This document shows positions 1 through 5,052 of a stretch of 5,052 nucleotides of DNA, piece by piece. The stretch comes from an uncultured Lachnospiraceae bacterium. GTDB lineage: Bacteria > Bacillota > Clostridia > Lachnospirales > Lachnospiraceae. The stretch spans positions 1-5,052 of the forward strand of contig CANOFI010000184.1 in assembly GCA_947565255.1 (NCBI GenBank), given 5' to 3'. The translations under genes and the position numbers were made by a program. Below the pieces are notes generated by a model. It was not told the DNA's origin. It saw only the letters and a program-made list of their open reading frames with translations, and searched no databases. Positions within the stretch are counted from its first letter, which is position 1. Each line of letters starts with the position of its first letter.

Positions 1-2
1 AA

Positions 3-95
3 GTAGGAAAGATTTTTCTATATTTACTTGCAACTATGCTCTTAGGAGCGTTTATCTTGGACTTTATGAGCTGGCGCATACGTACGGTATTATGA
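3..95 (+). CDS. C-terminal end of a membrane protein (partial)
   Basis: The frame is open from the left edge to a TGA at 93-95 and gives 30 residues. Most form one hydrophobic segment (about residues 4-22, core FLYLLATMLLGAFILDF) followed by a short basic tail with WRIR, as expected for the last membrane helix of an inner-membrane protein ending in the cytoplasm. The stop overlaps the next start in an ATGA arrangement, which supports both calls and suggests translational coupling. The family cannot be identified from so little. A competing frame, starting at base 2 and continuing into the next gene, is also open and would give a less hydrophobic N-terminal extension to that gene; I prefer this frame for its clear membrane profile, but the choice is not certain. 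Confidence 0.45.
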   Translation, partial: VGKIFLYLLATMLLGAFILDFMSWRIRTVL

Positions 96-262
96 GTAAA
101 ACAGGAAAGGCAGTTACTCTGGAAATAGGGTATTATGTGCTGCTGGCAGGAACGGTCATGGTGTTAGTCGGCGCTTCCGTATATGTATATCAAAAGGTTT
201 TAAGGGAAAAAATAGGAAGAGTATTTGACCGGTTTTTTCCTGCAAAAGAAGAAAGGGAATAG
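92..262 (+). CDS. small single-pass membrane protein, unknown function
   Basis: This 56-residue protein has one clear transmembrane segment (about residues 13-33, core YYVLLAGTVMVLVGASVYVY), a short N-terminal part with two lysines, and a charged C-terminal tail rich in K, R and E (about residues 35-56). The charge pattern does not settle its orientation. The ATG overlaps the stop of the upstream membrane gene (ATGA) and has no ribosome binding site of its own, so it is probably translated by coupling. An intrinsic terminator about 20 bp after its stop makes it the last gene of that operon. It may be a small accessory subunit of a membrane complex, but that is inference; I do not recognise the family. 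If the frame is instead open from the window edge, this would be the C-terminal end of a longer protein. Confidence 0.5.
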   Translation: MSKTGKAVTLEIGYYVLLAGTVMVLVGASVYVYQKVLREKIGRVFDRFFPAKEERE

Positions 263-282
263 CCGTTTTTCTTGCGGCGGTC

Positions 283-315
283 AAAGGGCACATGGGAAAG
301 GACATGTGTCTTTTT
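283..315 (+). terminator. intrinsic terminator of the upstream membrane-protein operon
   Basis: The arms GGCACATG (287-294) and CATGTGTC (303-310) pair over 8 bp with one G-T wobble around the loop GGAAAGGA. An A/G run at 283-286 before the stem can pair with the T run TTTTT at 311-315. The hairpin followed by T's is oriented for plus-strand transcription, and it lies about 20 bp after the stop at 262. On the minus strand the tract after the hairpin is only CCCTTTG, so it should work mainly in one direction. Confidence 0.75.
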
Positions 316-388
316 GTATCACTTAATATCATATTGTTTTTGGTTTCGAAATAATGGAATATTAATTTCGGAAAGGAAAGGTGAAAGA

Positions 389-2035
389 ATGAAAAAGGTT
401 TTGATGGTGATCGGGGTTCTGGCAGCATTGTTTTTGTATTATTATATTGCGTTGCCGGTATTCAATATCCACAGCCAGGAGCTGTGGGTCGGTGTGATTG
501 CGATTGTGGCTGTCTGTGTTTTGCTATATACAGTTAAGAGAGGACTGCTTGGGGAAAAAAAGATGATGTGGCGCGACAGAGGACTGCGTGTCGGAGTTGG
601 AATTTTGCTCGCAGTTGTTACAGTTTTTGCAGCGGGAGCAGCATTATCCACCACTTTTTTCAATGCGAAAAAGTACCAGCAGCTCATGACCGTGAATGAG
701 AGGACATTTCTTGAGGACATTGAAGAAATTTCTTATGAAGAGATCCCGCTTCTCGATAAAGATTCCGCTGAAATTCTGGGTAACCGCAAAATGGGCAGTA
801 TGGTCGATATGGTGTCACAGTATGAGGTCAGCGACCGGTATACGCAAATCAATTATAACAATAAGCCGGTGCGTGTTTCCCCGCTGAAATATGCCAGCGT
901 GGTGAAATGGCTGACGAATCAGTCAGAGGGAATTCCGGCTTATATCCGCATCGACATGACAACACAGAATGTGGAATGTGTCAAATTAAAAGAGGGGATT
1001 AAATATTCGCCTTATGAGTATTTCAACCGGAACCTGGAACGGCATCTGCGTTTTCAGTATCCGACGTATATTTTTGATGATGAAAATTTTGAGATTGACG
1101 AAAAGGGAACGCCATACTGGATTTGTCCCGTGAAAAAGTATAATATTGGTCTTTTTGGCGGGGAAACGATTGGAAAAGTAGTGCTGTGCAACGCAATTAC
1201 CGGGGAATGTACGGAGTATGACATTGACAAGGTGCCTGAATGGGTGGATCGGGTATATTCAGCGGACCTGCTTGTGGAACAGTTTGATTATCACGGAACA
1301 CTAAAGCATGGCTTCTGGAACAGCGTGTTAGGACAGAAGGACTGCCTGCAGACAACAAACGGCTATAATTATATTGCCATGGATGACGATGTGTGGGTGT
1401 ATACCGGCGTCACATCAGTGAGCGGAGACCAGTCAAACGTTGGATTTGTACTGATTAATCAAAGAACAAGGGAGACGCGTTTTTATTCCGTGGAGGGCGC
1501 GATTGAGGATTCCGCCATGTCTTCTGCAGAAGGCCAGGTGCAAAATCTTGGATACAAGGCGGCGTTTCCGCTGCTTCTGAATATCTCCGACCAGCCGACG
1601 TACATTGTGGCGTTGAAGGATGATGCCGGACTTGTGAAAAAATATGCAATGGTTAATGTGCAGAAATATCAGATTGTGGCAATCGGGGATACGGTTTTGG
1701 AGTGCGAAGAGGCATATACAAAGCTGATGTATAAAAATAAGCTGATTAAAGAGGAAGAGACAGTAAAAGAAGAGCAGAAATTCAGCGGTACCGTAGAAAA
1801 AATTGCGCCGGTTGTATTTGACGGGGACTCTCATTATTATCTTGTACTGTCAGGACAAAGGTATATTTTTGATGTTCCGGTTAAGAAAATAAAGGAAGTA
1901 TTATTTGTCTCAGAAGGACAGGAGGTGACCCTGACCTGTGAGACAGAGGGAGAAGAAAAGGAAGAAATAAAAGAAGGAACGGCAATTACGGTATCAGGAC
2001 TGGATGTCTCCGGAGCAGGGGCATTGAAGGAATAA
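389..2035 (+). CDS. membrane-anchored protein of unknown function, repeated beta-rich outside domain
   Basis: This 548-residue protein starts at the ATG at 389, preceded by GGAAAGGTG about 6 nt upstream; the same frame is open back to an ATG at 272, but that would run through the terminator and lacks a binding site. Three hydrophobic segments lie at about residues 4-24, 32-49 and 66-87. A basic loop at 50-67 (KRGLLGEKK...WRDRGLR) puts that loop inside and the remaining ~460 residues outside. The outside part contains several similar strand-turn-strand units, near 183-197, 241-277, 334-366 and 402-434. They have hydrophobic strands and a turn such as CNAITGECTEY or INQRTRETRFY, loosely like PepSY-type hairpins. 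A charged linker (453-463, with EEE and KEE) leads to an OB-like end, about 464-520 (FSGTVEKI ... YYLVLSGQRYIFDV ... GQEVTLTC). I do not recognise the family. It may be an envelope or stress-related scaffold, but no function can be assigned. It appears to be a single-gene unit between a terminator and the next promoter. Confidence 0.85.
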   Translation: MKKVLMVIGVLAALFLYYYIALPVFNIHSQELWVGVIAIVAVCVLLYTVKRGLLGEKKMMWRDRGLRVGVGILLAVVTVFAAGAALSTTFFNAKKYQQLMTVNERTFLEDIEEISYEEIPLLDKDSAEILGNRKMGSMVDMVSQYEVSDRYTQINYNNKPVRVSPLKYASVVKWLTNQSEGIPAYIRIDMTTQNVECVKLKEGIKYSPYEYFNRNLERHLRFQYPTYIFDDENFEIDEKGTPYWICPVKKYNIGLFGGETIGKVVLCNAITGECTEYDIDKVPEWVDRVYSADLLVEQFDYHGTLKHGFWNSVLGQKDCLQTTNGYNYIAMDDDVWVYTGVTSVSGDQSNVGFVLINQRTRETRFYSVEGAIEDSAMSSAEGQVQNLGYKAAFPLLLNISDQPTYIVALKDDAGLVKKYAMVNVQKYQIVAIGDTVLECEEAYTKLMYKNKLIKEEETVKEEQKFSGTVEKIAPVVFDGDSHYYLVLSGQRYIFDVPVKKIKEVLFVSEGQEVTLTCETEGEEKEEIKEGTAITVSGLDVSGAGALKE

Positions 2036-2078
2036 TGTTCCGGCAGCAGTCTGTTCATTTGTCTGAGCTGGTATGTGT

Positions 2079-2123
2079 TGCAAAACCATATGCAAAATCA
2101 TATAGAAAAATTTCTTTGCAAAA
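2079..2123. repeat. three direct copies of TGCAAAA upstream of the GTPase operon
   Basis: TGCAAAA occurs at 2079-2085, 2091-2097 and 2117-2123, the first two exactly 12 bp apart. The third overlaps the proposed -35 element of the operon promoter. Regularly spaced copies upstream of a promoter could be binding sites, but the motif is short and AT-rich, so chance is a real alternative. Confidence 0.25.
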
Positions 2124-2143
2124 ATAAAAATTGGGTGTATACT
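2116..2143 (+). promoter_or_regulatory. predicted sigma-A type promoter of the GTPase operon
   Basis: TTGCAA (2116-2121) and TATACT (2138-2143) are separated by 16 bp and match the housekeeping -35/-10 pattern well. Transcription would begin near 2150 and leave a leader of about 38 nt before the ATG at 2188, with AGAAGG (2175-2180) as ribosome binding site 7 nt from the start. A weak interrupted palindrome (ATAC, 5 bp, GTAT) overlaps the -10. I see no match to the classical Bacillus Zur operator, so zinc control is not shown. Confidence 0.6.
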
Positions 2144-2187
2144 ATAGGTATCGTTGTACAGGCAAATTATAGAAAGAAGGATAGAAA

Positions 2188-3399
2188 ATGACAAAAATTG
2201 ATATTATTTCCGGCTTTTTAGGGGCAGGAAAGACAACTTTGATTCAGAAGCTTTTGAAGGAGGCCTTTGGAGAAGAAAAAATCGTTTTGATTGAGAATGA
2301 ATTTGGAGAAATCGGAATCGACGGAGGATTTTTAAAGGATGCGGGAATACAGGTGACAGAAATGAATTCCGGATGCATCTGCTGTTCTCTGGTAGGGGAT
2401 TTTGGAACGGCATTAAAGGAAGTGCTTGACCAGTATCATCCGGACCGTATTCTCATTGAGCCGTCAGGGGTCGGCAAGCTTTCGGATGTAATGAAGGCAG
2501 TGCAGGATGTCGATTCGGACCAGCTTGTGTTAAACAGCTTTACGACAGTTGTAGACGGTACGAAAACGAAAATGTATATGAAAAATTTTGGCGAATTTTA
2601 TAATAATCAGGTAGAGCACGCCAAGGCAATTATTATGAGCCGCACACAGAAGATGTCGGAGGAAAAGTTGGAGGCATGCGTGACAATGCTCCGTGAGAAA
2701 AATGCAAATGCTGCCATCATTACTACTCCGTGGGAGGAAATCAGCGGCGCGCAGATACTGGCTGCCATGGAGAAGAAAACTTCTTTTGAAGAAGAACTGC
2801 TGAAGGAAGCAGTCTGTCCGGAATGTGGCCATATACATCATCATGGCGAGGAATGCGGCTGTGAGCATGAGCACCATCATGAAGAGGGGCATGAACATCA
2901 CCACCATCATGAAGGGGACCATGAACACCACCATCATGAGGAAGATCATGAGCATCACCACTATCATGAGGAAGACCATGAGCATCATCATGAAGGGGGC
3001 CATGAGCATCATCATAAAGAAGGCCATGACCATCACCATGAAGATGGACATCACCATCATGAAGGAGAATGCGGCTGTGGGCATGACCATGACCATGGGC
3101 ATGGACATCACCACCATCATGCAGATGAAATATTTACGAGCTGGGGTGTGGAGACACCGCACAGGTTTACAAAAGAAGAGGTGGAGTCTGTATTAAAGAT
3201 TTTGGCTGAGACAGAGGAGCTTGGCGTTATTTTACGGGCAAAGGGAATGGTTGCCGGAGCGGACGGCGAATGGATTTATTTTGACCTGGTTCCGGGCGAG
3301 TATGAGCTTCGTTCGGGTTCTCCGGAGTATACAGGACGTCTTTGTGTGATTGGAACAGATTTAAAGGAAGAACAGTTAAAGGAAAGATTCCACGTGTAA
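2188..3399 (+). CDS. CobW/G3E-family GTPase, putative metallochaperone with long His-rich insert
   Basis: This 403-residue protein belongs to the G3E P-loop GTPases (the CobW, YjiA, YciC/ZagA, ZNG1 branch), cytoplasmic proteins that deliver metal, often zinc, to target proteins. Visible motifs are the P-loop GFLGAGKTT (residues 9-17), the ENEFGEIGID switch region (36-45), the metal motif CICC (63-66) and Walker B/G3 LIEPSG (89-94). The usual base-recognition motif NKxD is replaced by SRTQ (151-154). From about 210 to 311 there is a large metal-binding insert: CPEC (210-213), CGC (223-225), about 49 histidines, and CGC (295-297). A CobW C-terminal domain follows (about 316-401, from FTSWGVETP). 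The start has a good binding site and immediately follows a promoter; the next gene is 13 bp downstream in the same operon. Nickel or cobalt cannot be excluded, since HypB-type GTPases also carry histidine stretches, but CxCC and the CobW C-terminal domain favour the CobW branch. Confidence 0.92.
   Translation: MTKIDIISGFLGAGKTTLIQKLLKEAFGEEKIVLIENEFGEIGIDGGFLKDAGIQVTEMNSGCICCSLVGDFGTALKEVLDQYHPDRILIEPSGVGKLSDVMKAVQDVDSDQLVLNSFTTVVDGTKTKMYMKNFGEFYNNQVEHAKAIIMSRTQKMSEEKLEACVTMLREKNANAAIITTPWEEISGAQILAAMEKKTSFEEELLKEAVCPECGHIHHHGEECGCEHEHHHEEGHEHHHHHEGDHEHHHHEEDHEHHHYHEEDHEHHHEGGHEHHHKEGHDHHHEDGHHHHEGECGCGHDHDHGHGHHHHHADEIFTSWGVETPHRFTKEEVESVLKILAETEELGVILRAKGMVAGADGEWIYFDLVPGEYELRSGSPEYTGRLCVIGTDLKEEQLKERFHV
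2866..3069 (+). repeat. imperfect tandem repeat coding for HEHHH-type units
   Basis: Inside the GTPase gene, about eight imperfect units of 24-30 bp each encode a variant of HEHHH(H)EED or HEHHHEGG (protein residues 227-294). Units differ in length by whole codons and by synonymous or E/D/G/K/Y changes, and the reading frame is kept throughout. Such a tract can expand or shrink by slippage, changing metal capacity without breaking the protein. Histidine-coding sequence continues on both sides (2830-3120). Confidence 0.85.
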
Positions 3400-3412
3400 G
3401 GGAGACAGGAAG

Positions 3413-4354
3413 ATGGAAACATTAGTATTTGCATTTGCCGGTTTTTTGGAAAGCGGAAAAACAAATTTTATCAAAGAGACATTTCAGGACCCGAATTTTG
3501 CGACCGGAGAAAAAACCCTGCTCATCGTATGCGAGGAGGGGGAGGAAGAATTTGATGAAAAGGAAATGGAAAGGCACAATGCATTTATTGTGAAAGTGGA
3601 GGAACAGGAGGAGCTGACTCCGGAATTTCTGAAAAAATGCAATTCGGAATATAAGCCGAGCCGCGTCATGATTGAATACAACGGCATGTGGCAGATGGAT
3701 TATCTGATGGAGATGCCGCTGCCGAAAAAATGGATGCTGGCGCAGATCATTACGACAGTGGATATGGGTACATGCCAGATGTACATGAATAATATGAAAA
3801 GCATGATGACAGATAAATTTATGTACTCGGATCTGGTTATTTTCAACCGGTGCAGAGCGGATGTGGATAAGGGATCTTTCCGCAGAAGCGTCAAGGCGGT
3901 CAACCGCCGGGCAGAGGTTGTATTTGAGGATATGTCGGGCAATATGATTCCGATGGGACCGGAGGATTTGCCATTTGACATAAAAGCAGACTGCATTGAA
4001 ATAGCCGATGAGGATTTTGGAATCTGGTATCTGGACGCAATGGAAAATGTGGATAAATATGTTGGAAAAACGGTGAAGTTCAGGGCAACGGTCTACAAGG
4101 ATAAAAAGCTTGGAAGACAGACGTTTGCGGCAGGTCGTTTTGCAATGACGTGCTGTGCGGATGACATTGCATACATCGGGGTAATGTGCAAGTCCCCGAT
4201 GGCAGATAAGCTGGCTTTGAGAGACTGGATTATGGTGACGGCAAAGGTGGAGAAGGAGATGGTGAAGCAGTATCAGGGGGAAGGCCCGGTACTGTACCCG
4301 TCGGAAATTACGCCTGCTGAAAAACCAGAGGAAGATATTGTGTATTTTAACTAA
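3413..4354 (+). CDS. diverged G3E-like GTPase domain fused to a TIGR03943/DUF1980 C-terminal domain
   Basis: This 313-residue protein has two parts. Residues 1 to about 180 follow the G3E layout: P-loop GFLESGKTN (10-18), a Walker B-like VMIEYNG (85-91) at the place of IEPSG, ITTVDMGTCQMYMNNM (113-128) matching TTVVDGTKTKMYMKN of the upstream GTPase, and VIFNRC (142-147) at the place of the NKxD strand. The CxCC metal motif is absent. Residues from about 194 to the end match the C-terminal domain of TIGR03943/DUF1980 (YcgQ) proteins: IEIADEDF, YVGKTVKFRATVYKD (216-230), RFAMTCCADD (242-251) with the paired cysteines C247 and C248, then W272 and a final VYFN. Family members normally have membrane helices in front of this domain; none are seen here. 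It starts 13 bp after the previous gene, with GGGAG (3400-3404) as binding site, so the two are surely co-transcribed. A joint role in metal handling is inferred. Confidence 0.85.
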   Translation: METLVFAFAGFLESGKTNFIKETFQDPNFATGEKTLLIVCEEGEEEFDEKEMERHNAFIVKVEEQEELTPEFLKKCNSEYKPSRVMIEYNGMWQMDYLMEMPLPKKWMLAQIITTVDMGTCQMYMNNMKSMMTDKFMYSDLVIFNRCRADVDKGSFRRSVKAVNRRAEVVFEDMSGNMIPMGPEDLPFDIKADCIEIADEDFGIWYLDAMENVDKYVGKTVKFRATVYKDKKLGRQTFAAGRFAMTCCADDIAYIGVMCKSPMADKLALRDWIMVTAKVEKEMVKQYQGEGPVLYPSEITPAEKPEEDIVYFN

Positions 4355-4359
4355 CTTTA

Positions 4360-4788
4360 TTATGTTTCATACAGCGGAATTCCCAGAATTCCTTTCAGAT
4401 ATTTTGCACTCCGCGCAAAGTCCGACTTGTTCGGATGGCCGATGTTTAAAAACAACTCGCGGCTCAGACAGATATTTTCGCCGTTTACAGCAATATTTTT
4501 TTGTTCCAGCAGCGTTTTCAGAAGAGTCTGGCTGTTGGCAGGATGACCGGTGCAGGAGATAATAGCTGCCATCGGAACTGCTTTATTTTTAAGGCTTTTG
4601 GCGTAAGTAAGTACGTCGGGAAGACAGTTGCCGTCCCGTATTTCGCTTACGAAACAGAGTACGTCAACATTTTCCAGGGAAGGGGTTTCAGAAACGTGTG
4701 CTACCGGAAGGTCCAGCATGTTCCCAAGGGCAAGGGCAGTTTTTCTGGCGTGTCCTGCCTTGCTGGCATATACGATTTGTGCATGCAT
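4360..4788 (-). CDS. flavodoxin-like domain protein
   Basis: This 142-residue protein has the size and layout of a short-chain flavodoxin. A first strand and phosphate-binding loop, QIVYASKAGHARKTA (residues 4-18), stand where flavodoxins have the S/T-x-T-G-x-T loop. A strand with VDVLCFVSEIRDGNCLPDV (41-59) stands where the flavin-contacting loop is expected, and a third strand and loop with AAIISCTGHPANSQT (74-88) follow. The loops keep the glycines but are not canonical, so FMN binding is likely but unproven. The start is taken at the ATG whose complement is 4786-4788, because AGGAG (complement of 4799-4803) lies at the right distance; an upstream in-frame ATG at 4884 would add 32 residues that read through this binding site. 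The gene converges with the GTPase operon, leaving 5 bp between the stops. A redox role linked to the neighbouring genes cannot be claimed from position alone. Confidence 0.8.
   Translation of the reverse strand: MHAQIVYASKAGHARKTALALGNMLDLPVAHVSETPSLENVDVLCFVSEIRDGNCLPDVLTYAKSLKNKAVPMAAIISCTGHPANSQTLLKTLLEQKNIAVNGENICLSRELFLNIGHPNKSDFARSAKYLKGILGIPLYET
4376..4392. repeat. short inverted repeat, possible weak terminator of the GTPase operon
   Basis: GGAATTC (4376-4382) and GAATTCC (4386-4392) are perfect 7-bp arms with a 3-bp spacer, lying 22 bp after the operon stop and inside the 3' end of the convergent gene. Only TTTC and a later ATATTTT follow, so there is no proper T run. It is AT-rich and may simply reflect coding sequence. 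Confidence 0.25.
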
Positions 4789-4832
4789 TTTGAATGTTCT
4801 CCTTTTCATGTATTTATGAATCAGTATTTGCA

Positions 4833-4858
4833 AAACTCTTATTTTATTATCAGAGTTT
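4833..4858. promoter_or_regulatory. inverted repeat upstream of the flavodoxin-like gene, possible operator
   Basis: AAACTCT (4833-4839) and AGAGTTT (4852-4858) are perfect 7-bp arms separated by 12 AT-only or nearly AT-only bases. It lies 45-70 bp upstream of the minus-strand start. Read on the minus strand, the spacer holds GATAATAAAAT, which could supply a -10, with TTGGAA (complement of 4864-4869) as a loose -35. No T run follows on either strand, so it is not a typical terminator. A dimeric repressor site overlapping the promoter fits the layout but is inference. Confidence 0.35.
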
Positions 4859-4904
4859 AGGCAGTTCCAATAAGACTTCCGCAATTACATATATTAACGC
4901 AGCC

Positions 4905-4944
4905 GGGCGCTTTTTCAATTTTTAAATTGCAAGGCGCCTTTTTT
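4905..4944 (+). terminator. plus-strand intrinsic terminator without a nearby plus-strand gene
   Basis: GGCGCTT (4906-4912) pairs with AAGGCGCC (4931-4938, one bulged G). An inner stem CAATT/AATTG (4916-4920, 4925-4929) sits on top, and six T's (4939-4944) follow. The polarity is plus only; on the minus strand the hairpin is followed by CCGGCTGCG. The nearest plus-strand stop is 550 bp upstream at 4354, across the whole flavodoxin-like gene, so either the GTPase operon transcript reads through to here or the terminator belonged to something now lost. Confidence 0.7.
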
Positions 4945-4972
4945 AATGCTAAATTTTAGTTATGTTCACAGG

Positions 4973-5052
4973 AATTGTTCAACATATCTTAATGGCGAGT
5001 ATGGTCATGAAGGAATATATATGGGAGTTCCAGCAGTAATTACAAATAAAGG
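4973..5052 (+). pseudogene. C-terminal remnant of an L-lactate/malate dehydrogenase (runs off window)
   Basis: The plus-strand frame starting at 4973 reads LNGEYGHEGIYMGVPAVI (4988-5041), which is the conserved motif near the C-terminal end of L-lactate and malate dehydrogenases (pattern L-x-G-x-Y-G, then [IV]-Y-x-G-V-P). In complete enzymes about 250 residues precede it, including the NAD-binding GxGxxG loop and the catalytic histidine. Here the frame before the motif is only some 10 unconvincing residues to an ATG at 4946, directly in the T run of a terminator and without a ribosome binding site, so the N-terminal two thirds are missing. What lies beyond 5052 is unknown. A short, unrelated gene with a chance match is less likely given the motif length. 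Confidence 0.6.

Noticed and set aside
272..388. N-terminal extension of the membrane-anchored protein to an ATG at 272
   Set aside because: It would be translated through the terminator hairpin at 283-315, has no ribosome binding site, and puts unrelated sequence before a natural N-terminal membrane segment. The ATG at 389 has a good site.
2036..2115. Terminator after the membrane-anchored protein gene
   Set aside because: Only weak pairings such as CAGC with GCTG (2043-2070) exist, with no T run, so I cannot support a terminator there.
2100..2187. Zur operator before the GTPase operon
   Set aside because: No stretch resembles the AT-rich palindrome with TCGTAAT and ATTACGA half-sites; the ATAC/GTAT palindrome is too short to call.
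2866..3069. CRISPR-like array of short repeats
   Set aside because: The units are imperfect, vary in length by codons, have no separate unique spacers and encode a continuous His-rich protein segment.
2530..3162. 210-residue minus-strand open frame, very rich in Met and hydrophobic residues
   Set aside because: It is the reverse reading of the His-rich repeat (CAT becomes ATG) and of the GTPase gene, with no ribosome binding site or promoter.
2825..3196. 123-residue plus-strand open frame rich in Met, Ile and Thr
   Set aside because: It is the shifted reading of the same CAT/CAC repeat inside the GTPase gene.
4501..4860. Plus-strand open frames opposite the flavodoxin-like gene
   Set aside because: The minus-strand frame has the recognisable fold motifs and ribosome binding site; the plus-strand products show no family features.
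4962..5039. 25-residue plus-strand open frame starting MFTGIV, like the start of riboflavin synthase alpha subunit
   Set aside because: The likeness stops after six residues, the frame ends after 25 codons, and an overlapping frame has the longer dehydrogenase motif.

Overview
The window looks like a piece of a Firmicutes chromosome, most likely a Clostridia of the Lachnospiraceae type. This is inferred from the moderately AT-rich, AGG/GGAG ribosome binding sites in front of every complete gene except the translationally coupled one at 92, codon use rich in AAA/GAA/ATT, and the style of the encoded proteins; no marker gene fixes the genus. No RNA gene, CRISPR array, insertion sequence or phage gene is visible.

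Layout: (1) 1-315 holds the end of an operon of small membrane proteins, closed by a good intrinsic terminator. (2) 389-2035 encodes a 548-residue membrane-anchored protein of unknown function, with three N-terminal membrane segments, a large outside domain built of repeated beta-rich units, and an OB-like C-terminal end. (3) 2036-2187 is an intergenic region with a credible sigma-A type promoter. (4) 2188-4354 is a two-gene operon (13 bp gap) of G3E/CobW-type GTPases. The first is a metallochaperone-like protein with an intact P-loop, the CxCC metal motif and a very long histidine-rich insert. The second is a fusion of a diverged G3E-like domain, lacking CxCC, to the C-terminal domain of the TIGR03943/DUF1980 (YcgQ) family. 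(5) 4360-4788 is a convergent, minus-strand flavodoxin-like gene only 5 bp from the end of the operon. (6) 4789-4972 carries its upstream region, an inverted repeat, and a plus-strand intrinsic terminator with no plus-strand gene close upstream. (7) 4973-5052 shows the C-terminal motif of an L-lactate/malate dehydrogenase without its N-terminal part, so it is probably a gene remnant that runs off the window.

The two GTPase genes form the functional core. In other Firmicutes, DUF1980 proteins sit beside a DUF318 (YraQ/YcgR) permease and a CobW GTPase, a set linked to handling of zinc or a related metal. Here the DUF1980 C-terminal domain appears to have been taken off its usual membrane part and attached to a second GTPase-like domain. 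The most interesting reading is a paired GTPase system: one subunit binds and stores metal, and the other is a degenerate partner carrying the DUF1980 domain. The metal, the partner protein and the regulation cannot be read from this window.
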